In this document: one piece after another, positions 53,707 to 61,588 of the stretch | How positions within the stretch are numbered: the first letter of the stretch is position 1 | How the letters are laid out: every line of letters starts with the position of its first letter | NCBI GenBank assembly: GCA_900322035.1 | Contig: ONYL01000011.1 | Coordinates: forward strand, 19,042 to 83,041 | Reading direction: 5' to 3' | Length of the DNA: 64,000 nt | From: an uncultured Prevotella sp. | GTDB taxonomy: Bacteria; Bacteroidota; Bacteroidia; Bacteroidales; Bacteroidaceae | Made by a program: the position numbers and the translations under genes | Notes under the pieces: model-generated | What the model was told of the DNA's origin: nothing | The model's input: the letters and a program-made list of their open reading frames with translations, nothing else | Database searches by the model: none

Positions 53707-54162
53707 ATGTTTGGAAAGAAACCTTTAGCCCGCTTGCTTGCCGTGGCGACGCTTTTGCTCTTGTGCCCCTTGTCTATTGCCGCCCAGACAGACACAGGCT
53801 CAAAAAACAATGATGAGTGGAGAACGGCTTATCCCGAGAAGCCCCTGTCGGATGACGGAAGCGGTTACGATAAGGCTCCGCAGTTTCCAGGTGGACAGGA
53901 GGCCTTGAAGCAGTATTTAAAAAACAGCCTTGTCGTACCCGCCAGCATGGAGGGACAGCATTTCAAGGGGAATGTTATCGTCGGATTCTCCGTTCTCAAA
54001 AGTGGTAAGGTCACGGGCTGCTATGTAGTGGAGCCAACGAATCGTGATTTGGACAAGGCTGTGCTGAAGATGATTAAGGCTATGCCCGACTGGATACCGG
54101 CACGGGAGAAGGGAAAGACTGTGAGAACCAATTGCTGTCTTGCCGTACCCGTGGATTTTTAG
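53707..54162 (+). CDS. exported TonB C-terminal-domain protein
   Basis: This 151-residue protein has a signal peptide (LARLLAVATLLLLCPLSIAA) and a TonB C-terminal fold: APQFPGGQEALKQYLKNSLV, GNVIVGFSVLKSGKVTGCYV, LDKAVLKMIKAMPDWIPARE. Unlike the TonB at 58356-59195 it has no Pro/Lys-rich spacer and is predicted to be cleaved and soluble, so it cannot transmit energy from the inner membrane. Such stand-alone domains are frequent in Bacteroidota and of unknown role. It lies 11 bases after the nucleotidase gene and ends at a terminator. Confidence 0.8.
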   Translation: MFGKKPLARLLAVATLLLLCPLSIAAQTDTGSKNNDEWRTAYPEKPLSDDGSGYDKAPQFPGGQEALKQYLKNSLVVPASMEGQHFKGNVIVGFSVLKSGKVTGCYVVEPTNRDLDKAVLKMIKAMPDWIPAREKGKTVRTNCCLAVPVDF

Positions 54163-54189
54163 AGAGTAGAATCCCTGACACACAAGAAT

Positions 54190-54223
54190 AAAGCCCGTCG
54201 GACAAAGGTCTACGGGCTTTTTT
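54190..54223 (+). terminator. rho-independent terminator, probably bidirectional
   Basis: AAAGCCCGT (54190-54198) pairs with ACGGGCTTT (54212-54220), and the T run extends to 54223. It lies between convergent genes. Confidence 0.85.
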
Positions 54224-54259
54224 GTTATTTTTTTTGCGGTGGCTTGATGCTCTGCTGCG

Positions 54260-55009
54260 TCATTCAAAATAGAAGGTGAGCACGATCATCTTGGTGTGTG
54301 CCTTGTTCACCGACTGCGCGTAGGGACGCATGGCAGCGTCGCGCAATTGGCTGGGATGTTTGGTGTCGAGACCGTTGGTGAGGCTATAGGCGAATTTCAA
54401 TTCGGGGCGCAACTTGAAATAGGGAAGATAAAAATCGAAGCCTGCGCCAACTTCTGCCAAGACATCATATTGTTTCAGCTTGATGTAGTCGTCGTCTTTC
54501 GGGTTGAGATTGATCAGAGGGTTGATGCCGGCGAGGAGGTAGGGCCTGTGGTTGCTGACGCGCGGACCGGAGAATATCAACTCGCAGGGCAGGGCAAAGT
54601 AGGCTGTCTTCAGTTCCTGCACTTGCTCTATGGGCTTGCCGTCTGCAGTCGTCTGGCGCATGTTGTGGAAAGTGATGTGGCGCGAACCGAAGTACATCGT
54701 CGGAGCCACGCGGAACTGAAAATGTGTGGATAGCCGCAGCTCCCCTAACACGCCAACATTGAAGCCGGCATCCCAACGGTCCTGGTCGGTGGTGACGAGC
54801 GTCTCTGTGGTTGTACCGTCCTCACCGGTCACTACCTGAGGGCCGACGTTCTGCAGCTCAAGATCCTGCAAGTGGGTGCCGACCAACACACCAAAATGAA
54901 AGGTACGCAAGTCGGTATACGGTCGGTTCTGAACCTCTCCCGTATATAACTGTGCAAACGATTGGATGCAGATAGCAAGCAGAAGCAAGATGATTACTTT
55001 CCTTTTCAT
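54260..55009 (-). CDS. porT: PorT-like outer-membrane beta-barrel protein
   Basis: This 249-residue protein has a signal peptide (MKRKVIILLLLAICIQSFAQ). After that comes YTDLRTFHFGVLVGTHLQDL, in keeping with the PorT family, then alternating beta strands (HFQFRVAPTMYFGSRHITF, YFALPCELIFSG, YLLAGINPLINL, FDFYLPYFKLRPELKFAYSL) and a terminal aromatic strand, MIVLTFYFE. PorT is an outer-membrane component of the type IX secretion system. That fits the sorting-tail-like ends on proteins at 0.4-13.5 kb, though general OmpW/PorT-like barrels cannot be ruled out by eye. It is transcribed alone, convergent with the nucleotidase genes. Confidence 0.65.
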   Translation of the reverse strand: MKRKVIILLLLAICIQSFAQLYTGEVQNRPYTDLRTFHFGVLVGTHLQDLELQNVGPQVVTGEDGTTTETLVTTDQDRWDAGFNVGVLGELRLSTHFQFRVAPTMYFGSRHITFHNMRQTTADGKPIEQVQELKTAYFALPCELIFSGPRVSNHRPYLLAGINPLINLNPKDDDYIKLKQYDVLAEVGAGFDFYLPYFKLRPELKFAYSLTNGLDTKHPSQLRDAAMRPYAQSVNKAHTKMIVLTFYFE

Positions 55010-55192
55010 GCTATTAATAACGTTTGTGATGTGAGAATATTGTTATGGTTCGTCCAACTTTCGTCGGTTGCTTACAGTTGTTCCGTGTCAGTCGGCTGAT
55101 GGTTGAGCCGGACCATTGCTATAGGCGACAAAGATTTTTTTCTTTTAATGAAAAAAATATACCTTGTTTTAGGTATTGTCGAAAAAAAATCT

Positions 55193-55200
55193 TATCTTTG
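55193..55200 (+). promoter_or_regulatory. -7 box TATCTTTG upstream of the ferredoxin gene
   Basis: TATCTTTG fits TAnnTTTG, giving a leader of about 60 bases. No good -33 TTTG at the normal distance. Confidence 0.5.
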
Positions 55201-55265
55201 CACCATACATTTAGGTATTACTTATAAAGTACAAATAATAACATATTCATTTAAAATCTAAAATT

Positions 55266-55436
55266 ATGGCATACGTAATTGGTGACGACTGCATTGCTTG
55301 CGGTACATGTATTGATGAGTGCCCGGTTGGCGCAATCTCCGAAGGCGAGAAGTATTCTATCAACCCCGATCTCTGCACAGAGTGCGGTACTTGCGCTTCT
55401 GTTTGCCCCAACGAAGCAATCTCTCTTCCTGAGTAA
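55266..55436 (+). CDS. 2[4Fe-4S] ferredoxin
   Basis: This 56-residue protein starts MAYVIGDDCIACGTCIDECP and ends at TAA 55434-55436. It contains two classical cluster motifs, C-I-A-C-G-T-C-I-D-E-C-P and C-T-E-C-G-T-C-A-S-V-C-P, each CxxCxxCxxxCP, and nothing else, so it is a clostridial-type low-potential electron carrier. Partners could include pyruvate:ferredoxin oxidoreductase or radical SAM enzymes such as the sulfatase maturase in this window. It is a single-gene unit with a terminator at 55468-55500. Confidence 0.95.
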   Translation: MAYVIGDDCIACGTCIDECPVGAISEGEKYSINPDLCTECGTCASVCPNEAISLPE

Positions 55437-55467
55437 TCATATTTGAATAAAACAATATGATGATATT

Positions 55468-55500
55468 CGGCTGCAACGCTTTAGCGCTGCAGCCGTTTTT
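55468..55500 (+). terminator. rho-independent terminator after the ferredoxin gene
   Basis: CGGCTGCA (55468-55475) pairs with TGCAGCCG (55488-55495), with an inner CGC/GCG stem, and five T follow. Confidence 0.85.
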
Positions 55501-55523
55501 GTTGCTGATGATTGATCTTCTGC

Positions 55524-55624
55524 GGCGGAAGCCATACGCTCTGGTGGCTTCCGCCATACGCTCGTGAGGCTTCCGCCATACGCTCTGGTGGCTTCCGCCA
55601 CACCCTCGTGAGGCATCCGCCACG
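55524..55624. repeat. tandem 22-bp repeats with a GGCTTCCGCC core
   Basis: Units beginning GGCTTCCGCCATACGCTC or a variant start at 55546, 55568, 55590 and 55612. The unit at 55524 carries the 10-base core inverted (GGCGGAAGCC, the reverse complement), so the block can also fold. Unit ends alternate between TGGT and GTGA. An open frame on the minus strand here simply translates the repeats. Confidence 0.8.
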
Positions 55625-55662
55625 AAACAGTGAGTATTTGCCGTGATTGTAGTTTAACGCTT

Positions 55663-55734
55663 TTGGTTGACTACTTTAAGCCTTATTTTTAATGTTGGTT
55701 GACCCGGTTAAACATTACTTTTATATTTGGTTGA
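55663..55734. repeat. 32-bp-spaced degenerate repeats (TTGGTTGA)
   Basis: TTGGTTGA occurs at 55663, 55695 and 55727, exactly 32 bases apart. The first two full units agree at roughly two-thirds of positions. The rest of 55437-55886 holds the 22-bp repeats and two terminators but no gene. Confidence 0.5.
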
Positions 55735-55832
55735 TACATGTGCAGTGCGGAGTCAGAGATATCGCACAAGTAGGTACCTTTGGTCATTTGGAAAGTAAGC
55801 CTGATACCTTTTTCGGGTGATGAGCGGACAAC

Positions 55833-55862
55833 AAAAAAGGCTGTGCGTTTTCGCACAGCCTT
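55833..55862 (-). terminator. rho-independent terminator of the exb/tonB operon
   Basis: Read on the minus strand, AAGGCTGTGCG pairs with CGCACAGCCTT across a four-base loop, and a T run follows (A run at 55833-55838 on the + strand). Confidence 0.88.
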
Positions 55863-55886
55863 GGTTATATTTCTTTTAGAACTAAA

Positions 55887-57308
55887 TTACATGCCCAATA
55901 CTTGCTTGGCATACTCGTTGTCAGGATCTATGGTCTGCAGCTTCTGAGCGTAGTTCTTTGCGCTTGCGAGGTCCTTCTTCACGTTGATCGCATAAACCAT
56001 CATGTAGAAGTAAGCTGCATTCAGCATCTGCTTTTCACCGCCCTGCAGATCAGTGACACTGCCTAAGGTGTTGATGATTTCCTCGTAGAAGGGCTTTGCC
56101 AGACCTTGCTTCGACTCGGGATCCATCTTGCCGTAGGTATCAGCGAGAAGGTAGTTGCAAGTAGTCTTATACTTGGGGAACTTGTCCTTCATGCTCTTGT
56201 AGATGTCGATAGCCTTGCTGTAGGTATCGTTGGCTCTTGTGTCCTTTGCCTTAACCATGGCATCACCTACGCGGCTGTAGATGTCGGCCAGCTGATAGTA
56301 CTCGTCGAATGTGGGTTCAGCACCGAAACTCTTCTTCAGATATTCGACAGCCTTGTCGAAGTCCTGCTTCTCCATGAACACTTCAGAGAGGTTTCCGTAG
56401 ATCAGCTTGGTCTGCTTCTCGTTGCCTTTGTTGATATCGAGGGCCTTCTCGTAGGCGTTGACAGCTTCGTCGTATTTCTTGGCCAACTTTAGTGCTGTTC
56501 CGTAATAAGTGTAGTCCTCACCCGTGAAGTGAGCGGAGTCGCTCTGGTTGAAGAGTTTATCGGCGTAAGCCAGTGCCTGGTCCGTATTTTTCATATCCGT
56601 ATAGCAGTAGAAAGCCACACGGTTCCATGCTGCCTTGCGGGGATTCTTGCTCAAAGCGGTCTGGCAGATGCTCACGGCTTTGTCGCGGCTGCCCAACAGC
56701 CAGTTGGAGATGGCATAGTTGGTGATGTCCTGATCCTCCATGCTGGTGAGGTTGCTCACCTTGGCATAGGCCTTCACGGCATCCTCAAACTTGCCGGCGT
56801 TGTAGAAGATACGGCCAGAGTAGGCATCTACGGGGAAGTCTGGACGGTTCTGGCGTAACTGTTCCAATGCGTCGACGGCAGCCTGCGGGTTAACGCCGCG
56901 CTGTACGAGGGCATACTTGTAGTAGCCGTCGGGCTCTTTAGGATCGAAGTACATGGCGTTCTGGTAGTTCTGTGCTGCCTCACCACCGTCGTCCTTCATC
57001 ACAGAGATGTCACCTTTAAGAATCCAGGCCTTGGCGTATTTGTTGTCACGCTTGAGGGCGAGCTCGGCATACTTGGTGGCGTTGGCGGTATCCTTCACGT
57101 TGAGGTAAGCCTGGCCAATGCCTACAAGCACTTCAGGATTCTTCTTGTTGGCCTTGAAAATCTCCTTCACTTGGTCTTCCGTGTTGGGAGCCTTGGAAGC
57201 AATGATTTTCGTCACGTTGTCAATGATGGCTTTGTTGTTGTTCTGTGCCATCGCGGGAGCGCTGCTTACTAACAGGGCGCTCATCATCAAATATTTTATA
57301 GCTTTCAT
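55887..57308 (-). CDS. exported tetratricopeptide-repeat protein
   Basis: This 473-residue protein starts at 57308 (MKAIKYLMMSALLVSSAPAMAQ, signal peptide); an upstream in-frame ATG would spoil that peptide. The mature part is a nearly continuous TPR solenoid of about ten repeats (VGIGQAYLNVKDTANATKYA, YYGTALKLAKKYDEAVNAYE, NLSEVFMEKQDFDKAVEYLK). It probably scaffolds an envelope complex. It is the last gene downstream of exbB-exbD-exbD-tonB and the PstS-like gene, an arrangement recurrent in Bacteroidales. Its terminator is at 55833-55862. Confidence 0.88.
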   Translation of the reverse strand: MKAIKYLMMSALLVSSAPAMAQNNNKAIIDNVTKIIASKAPNTEDQVKEIFKANKKNPEVLVGIGQAYLNVKDTANATKYAELALKRDNKYAKAWILKGDISVMKDDGGEAAQNYQNAMYFDPKEPDGYYKYALVQRGVNPQAAVDALEQLRQNRPDFPVDAYSGRIFYNAGKFEDAVKAYAKVSNLTSMEDQDITNYAISNWLLGSRDKAVSICQTALSKNPRKAAWNRVAFYCYTDMKNTDQALAYADKLFNQSDSAHFTGEDYTYYGTALKLAKKYDEAVNAYEKALDINKGNEKQTKLIYGNLSEVFMEKQDFDKAVEYLKKSFGAEPTFDEYYQLADIYSRVGDAMVKAKDTRANDTYSKAIDIYKSMKDKFPKYKTTCNYLLADTYGKMDPESKQGLAKPFYEEIINTLGSVTDLQGGEKQMLNAAYFYMMVYAINVKKDLASAKNYAQKLQTIDPDNEYAKQVLGM

Positions 57309-57380
57309 AGTCAACACAAATCTTTTTTGTTGAATGATCAATTTATTCTTTTGACGTGGAAAAGGTCAAGATGTTACTTT

Positions 57381-58337
57381 TTACTGGCTAATATTAACAT
57401 CTCTTACGTTAATGTTGCCGTAGGCGGGCAGAAGTCCGGCCTTCATGAAGATCAGCTGGCCTTTAGGTGATTCGATGAAGTGCTCGAATGCTGCCGGCAG
57501 TGCGCGTCGTGGATCATTGAGCAGGGCATAGATCGTGCGCACAAACGGGTACTGGCCGGTCCAGATGTAATATTGATAGGGCTTGTAGGAATTGGCCGGC
57601 GTGGCATGGTCTACGCTGCTGACGCTCATCACCCGGATATTCTTGTTGAATGTCAGGTTGGTCGTGTCGCGTTTGTCGTTGAGCCAGTTGTTGCCGATGA
57701 TTCCTATGGCATTGGGATTGTCTTCTACGTATTTGATGACTTCGGCAGTCTTTTTCACAGCCACGACGTTGGGGTTGGCAATGGCCTTCCCACCAAGAAT
57801 GGAGTCCTCAACAAAGTGAACTGTACTGGATTTGGGATTGTCGAATACTACCGATATGGTCCCACTCTTGGAGCCGCTTCCCAGTTGGTTCCATTGCGTG
57901 GTTTTACCCATAAGGATTTCTTTGAAGTCCTTGACGGAAATCAGCGTGTCGGCGTTGGCTTTGTTTACGATAAGTGCCAAAGCGTCGTAGCCGATCTTGA
58001 TAGACTGTGGAAGAAAGTTCTGCGCTTTCATGCTTTCCACCTCAGAAGGCTTGAGCGCGCGTGCTGCGAAAACCAGCCAGCACTTGCCTTTGAGCAGTTG
58101 GTTGATTCCGTCCGACTCGTTGGTATAAATGGGATTGAGATGTGCGTCGGGAAGAGAAGCCAGGAAAACTTCTTTTTCCTCGTCGATGATAGGACTAAAA
58201 CTCTCATCGGAGACGAAGCTGATCGTCCCCGATGAGGGTGTATCTGTACGACCATCCTTCGGCTTCTTGTTTGAGCAAGCAGCCAGAAGGATGGCCATAA
58301 GAGTGAATCCTACATAAATGAAGGATGTTTTGTTCAT
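57381..58337 (-). CDS. PstS-like phosphate/anion-binding lipoprotein
   Basis: This 318-residue lipoprotein starts MNKTSFIYVGFTLMAILLAA with the lipobox LAAC. It has the type-II periplasmic binding fold of PstS: GTISFVSDESFSPIIDEEKE, YDALALIVNKANADT, VKDFKEILMGKTTQWNQLGS, a Ser-rich loop (VVFDNPKSSTVHFVED), and NAIGIIGNNW. The transporter membrane genes pstCAB are not present, and the gene is embedded in the exbBD-tonB operon 18 bases after tonB. It may therefore bind a ligand for the energised outer-membrane system instead of feeding an ABC transporter. Confidence 0.85.
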   Translation of the reverse strand: MNKTSFIYVGFTLMAILLAACSNKKPKDGRTDTPSSGTISFVSDESFSPIIDEEKEVFLASLPDAHLNPIYTNESDGINQLLKGKCWLVFAARALKPSEVESMKAQNFLPQSIKIGYDALALIVNKANADTLISVKDFKEILMGKTTQWNQLGSGSKSGTISVVFDNPKSSTVHFVEDSILGGKAIANPNVVAVKKTAEVIKYVEDNPNAIGIIGNNWLNDKRDTTNLTFNKNIRVMSVSSVDHATPANSYKPYQYYIWTGQYPFVRTIYALLNDPRRALPAAFEHFIESPKGQLIFMKAGLLPAYGNINVRDVNISQ

Positions 58338-58355
58338 ACTTTACTTCAAATGATA

Positions 58356-59195
58356 TTATTGAAGACGGAATTGTACAGGAAGTGTGAAGCGTACGCGGAC
58401 AGCCTGTCCGTTCTGCTTACCGGGGATCCACTTCGGCATGCCGTTTACCACGCGGGCAGCCTCCTTGTCGAGTGATGGGTCAACACCACGTGCGACCTTC
58501 ACCTGGCTGATGCTGCCGTCGGGCTCAACGACGAACTGAACGATGACACGTCCCTGAACGCCGTTCTCCTGGGCTACTGCCGGATAGTTGATGTGACTGC
58601 TCAGATAGCTCATCAGAGCACTCTGGCCGCCGGGGAATGAGGGCTGCTGCTCAACCACTTCGAAAATCTTCTTTTCGACTTCGGGCTTCGGAGCAACAGG
58701 CTCATCTGCGACGCGTTCGGTCACTTTCAGAATCTCACCCTTGTCGGAGTTACCCTTTACGTCGAGGGCACCGATAGCGGTGTTGGTCTGCATCAGCTGA
58801 TCCTGAGTCTTCATCATCTCCTCAGGCTTCACCAGATTATCCTTCTTGATGACAGGAGCGGTGAACTTGATGGATGATTTCACTTCTTTTACAACTTCTT
58901 TCTTTTCCTCAACCTGCACCTGCTTGCGCTTCACCTCAGCCTTTTTCTTGGGCTGGTCGAGCGTTGACAGCTCGGTCACCTGCTCCACGGGATGGTGGGC
59001 GGCCTGATACCGGTCGTAAGCAGTCTTGATCCACGTGAAGACCATCATGAGAATTGCAAGTGCAGCTATGACGAGGATGGACTTGAGGTTTCTCGTGGGC
59101 GTATTCTTACGGAGCTTGTAGGCGCCGTAGCCCTTGTTCCTTCCCTCAAAGATGAGGTCGGTCCATCCGTTGGATGTTAAATCAAAATTTGCCAT
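58356..59195 (-). CDS. tonB: TonB energy transducer
   Basis: This 279-residue protein begins with a Bacteroidota-type cytoplasmic start (WTDLIFEGRNKGYGAYKLRK) and one membrane helix (ILVIAALAILMMVFTWIKTA). A charged Lys/Glu/Pro spacer follows (QPKKKAEVKRKQVQVEEKKE, VADEPVAPKPEVEKK), and then the TonB C-terminal domain (PSFPGGQSALMSYLSSHINY, GRVIVQFVVEPDGSISQVKV, KEAARVVNGMPKWIPGKQNG). It would couple the proton gradient harvested by ExbB/ExbD to outer-membrane receptors, possibly including the barrels at 24.3 and 36.6 kb. Confidence 0.93.
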   Translation of the reverse strand: MANFDLTSNGWTDLIFEGRNKGYGAYKLRKNTPTRNLKSILVIAALAILMMVFTWIKTAYDRYQAAHHPVEQVTELSTLDQPKKKAEVKRKQVQVEEKKEVVKEVKSSIKFTAPVIKKDNLVKPEEMMKTQDQLMQTNTAIGALDVKGNSDKGEILKVTERVADEPVAPKPEVEKKIFEVVEQQPSFPGGQSALMSYLSSHINYPAVAQENGVQGRVIVQFVVEPDGSISQVKVARGVDPSLDKEAARVVNGMPKWIPGKQNGQAVRVRFTLPVQFRLQ

Positions 59196-59225
59196 TTCTT
59201 AACTTATTAACAGTCAGACAAACGA

Positions 59226-59864
59226 TTACTCCTTGACGTGGTTCTTCTGGAGAAGAGCCTGGTCGTTGGCGTTAATCTTATCGATCACATACTTACCAAT
59301 GCTGCAAATTTGCATCTCGTCGAGAGCGTCGACAAGGTTCTTGTAGCTTGCGTTGTCCGTAGCCTTGATGATGACGGTAAGGGTCTCAATCTTCTTGTCG
59401 GGAAGGATACCCGCCTTGATCTCAGCTAATTTTCTGTTGTACACAGAGTCGGGCATCTTCTTATTGGGGTCTTCCTTCTCTTTGTCAAGAGCGGCCTTGG
59501 CGGTCATCACATCCTTTACAGGCTGAGTCTGATCCTCCGTGGTGTGGTTGAAGAGCACCTTACGAATACCATTCGTACCCCATGTCGTCTTCTTCAGGTC
59601 GTTCACGGCTGTTCCCAGCGTGTAGTAGATCTGGTTGTCGGCACAGCAGTAGATGGTAATGGTATAAGAAGCCTTGGTCACCGTTCTATCCTGATCCTGA
59701 ATGTTCTTGTCATTACTCGGCATACTCAGCTCCATCGTCTGTGGCTTGGCCAAAGAAGTACAGAGCATGAAGAACGTAATAAGAAGCATCATCATGTCCA
59801 CCATAGGCGTGAAGTCCACGCGGACATCCATCTTCTTCTGTCTTGATAAATCTTTCTTAGGCAT
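59226..59864 (-). CDS. exbD: ExbD-family proton-channel protein (second copy)
   Basis: This 212-residue protein has one N-terminal membrane helix with the channel Asp (RVDFTPMVDMMMLLITFFML) and a periplasmic ExbD domain. It is longer than enteric ExbD (about 140 residues). The periplasmic part has an insert with KVLFNHTTEDQTQPVKDVMT and the end ETLTVIIKATDNASYKNLVD. It is five bases downstream of another exbD; paired, divergent ExbD copies are usual in Bacteroidota and probably form heteromeric complexes. Confidence 0.9.
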   Translation of the reverse strand: MPKKDLSRQKKMDVRVDFTPMVDMMMLLITFFMLCTSLAKPQTMELSMPSNDKNIQDQDRTVTKASYTITIYCCADNQIYYTLGTAVNDLKKTTWGTNGIRKVLFNHTTEDQTQPVKDVMTAKAALDKEKEDPNKKMPDSVYNRKLAEIKAGILPDKKIETLTVIIKATDNASYKNLVDALDEMQICSIGKYVIDKINANDQALLQKNHVKE

Positions 59865-59869
59865 TTCTA

Positions 59870-60496
59870 TCAGTCCTCCGTTTTCTTATATTGAGTAATG
59901 AGATAGTAGCGGTTCTCACTCATATCCTGAAGTTCGGACATGATTTTCTTCACAGTCTTGTAAGGAGTGCCCTGATCGGCCTTGATGGCAATCTTGGCGT
60001 CGGGATTCTGCTCGTGGGCAGCCTTCACCCAGATTTGGAACTCACTCATGGCCTCGTCGCCGGTCTTGCCCGGCACGGAGTCGGTGGGTATGCCATATGC
60101 CTTGAGGGCCTGAGGCATTTCCGTCTTCTCAAGAGACAGATATTGTTTCAGGTTGTTCATCGGCACACCCCACATGGGGTCGTCGAGGAACTTCTTCTCC
60201 TCTTCCTTCGTCAAGGATATTCCGTACTGTCCAGTCACGTTGGCAAGGACGCCCTGCACGTCGGTCACCTTATCCATGCTCATGAAGATCTTGCCGTCCT
60301 TGGAGACAAGAATGTTCAGAACATTGTTCTCAGGCACCTTGATTTCCGATACCGACCCTGGCGTGTTCACCTTCACTGGCTCTTGCTTCACGAACGTAGA
60401 CGTCAACATGAAGAAGGTCAGAAGAAGGACCATCACGTCAGACATAGGGGTCATATCGATCCAGGTGTCTTTCTTCTTAATTTTTACTTTACCCAT
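59870..60496 (-). CDS. exbD: ExbD-family proton-channel protein (first copy)
   Basis: This 208-residue protein has the sequence WIDMTPMSDVMVLLLTFFML, containing the channel Asp in the single helix, and a periplasmic domain with VKVNTPGSVSEIKVPENNVL and KIAIKADQGTPYKTVKKIMS. It lies 30 bases after exbB and five bases before the second exbD, so all four components are co-transcribed. The sequence is clearly different from the second copy, which argues for distinct roles, not a recent duplication. Confidence 0.9.
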   Translation of the reverse strand: MGKVKIKKKDTWIDMTPMSDVMVLLLTFFMLTSTFVKQEPVKVNTPGSVSEIKVPENNVLNILVSKDGKIFMSMDKVTDVQGVLANVTGQYGISLTKEEEKKFLDDPMWGVPMNNLKQYLSLEKTEMPQALKAYGIPTDSVPGKTGDEAMSEFQIWVKAAHEQNPDAKIAIKADQGTPYKTVKKIMSELQDMSENRYYLITQYKKTED

Positions 60497-60526
60497 AGCG
60501 ATAAAAATTTAAGGGGTTAGCAAAAA

Positions 60527-61363
60527 TTAAGCCTCTTCTGTGTGGTTAGCTTCGTATGTCTGAGCGATTGAGTAACCTACCTCGTCGAGGGCGTATGTCA
60601 GTTTGTCGATCTTGTTGGTGTAGAAGTTGTAGAACACCACAGCCAGCCAGGACGTTGCGATACCGGAGGCGGTATTGACAAGGGCCTCAGAAATACCAGT
60701 TGACAGAGCCAGAGAGTCGCCACCGCCACCAGCAGCCAGAGCCTGGAACGAACGGATCATACCGAGCACCGTTCCCAACAGACCGGTCAGTGTACCGAGC
60801 GTTACGATAGTGGCGAGGATGGGGAGGTTCATCTGCAGGGTAGGCATCTCAAGCTGGGTAGCCTCCTCGTGGGCCTGCTGAATCTTCAGCACCTTCTGCT
60901 CCTTCTTCAAGGAAGCGTTGGCACCGCTCTCCATGTCCTTGTAGGCGTTGAGGGAAGCCATCACGACATTGGCCACGGAACCCTTCATGTTGTCGCACAG
61001 CTGCTGAGCTTTGGCGAAGTCGTTGGCTTTCAGAGCGGCCTTGATGTTGACAACGAACTTGGTCAGGTTGCCCTTACCGAAAGCGGTCTTCATGGCGAAG
61101 TAGCGCTCCACGGCGAGGCAGAGAACGGTCAGTGCCAAAGTCCAGATGATAGGAACGATGAAACCGCCCTTGTAGATGGTACCCAAAAGGTTGGCGGGAC
61201 CATTTGCTGTGTCGTTGCCCTGGAAGTTGGCGGGGTTGCCGAGCACAAACTGATAGATACACACTGCTGCGATCAAGCAAAGAACAATGATCCAGAATGC
61301 ACCTCTGATACCGGTGAAGCCCTGAGATTTCTTCGGGGCTACTGCTTTTTGATTAGTTGCCAT
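60527..61363 (-). CDS. exbB: ExbB/MotA/TolQ-family proton-channel protein
   Basis: This 278-residue inner-membrane protein has three predicted helices: GAFWIIVLCLIAAVCIYQFV, GFIVPIIWTLALTVLCLAVE and the paired C-terminal segment ILATIVTLGTLTGLLGTVLG, with SEALVNTASGIATSWLAVVF. It ends in a short cytoplasmic tail. It forms the pentameric shell around ExbD. It is the first gene of the operon exbB-exbD-exbD-tonB-PstS-like-TPR, preceded by a long leader and a -7 box at 61496-61503. Confidence 0.93.
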   Translation of the reverse strand: MATNQKAVAPKKSQGFTGIRGAFWIIVLCLIAAVCIYQFVLGNPANFQGNDTANGPANLLGTIYKGGFIVPIIWTLALTVLCLAVERYFAMKTAFGKGNLTKFVVNIKAALKANDFAKAQQLCDNMKGSVANVVMASLNAYKDMESGANASLKKEQKVLKIQQAHEEATQLEMPTLQMNLPILATIVTLGTLTGLLGTVLGMIRSFQALAAGGGGDSLALSTGISEALVNTASGIATSWLAVVFYNFYTNKIDKLTYALDEVGYSIAQTYEANHTEEA

Positions 61364-61495
61364 AATGAATTGAATGTTTTAATTTTTAAGTTTATAAAAT
61401 TAGTTGTTATGGAATTTCACGCTTTTTGGGGTGGAGGGCGATTTTCTCACTCTTCGGACACAGGTTCTTATTCCGGTTGATTATTTTTCTCCTCG

Positions 61496-61503
61496 CAAAG
61501 GTA
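61496..61503 (-). promoter_or_regulatory. -7 box TACCTTTG of the exbB operon
   Basis: TACCTTTG on the minus strand gives a leader of about 125 bases before the ATG at 61363. No matching -33 TTTG was found, so activation may be needed. Confidence 0.5.
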
Positions 61504-61588
61504 ATAAATTACAAGTTACTATCCATGTAATTAAGAAGTTTTAACGAAATAAAGCCTGCTATTTTTTCATTGTCGGCCCTTCTCTTGC

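Noticed and set aside
55524-55734. Possible CRISPR array
   Set aside because: The 22-bp units are contiguous with no unique spacers, and the 32-bp-spaced motif has only eight conserved bases. No cas genes are present.
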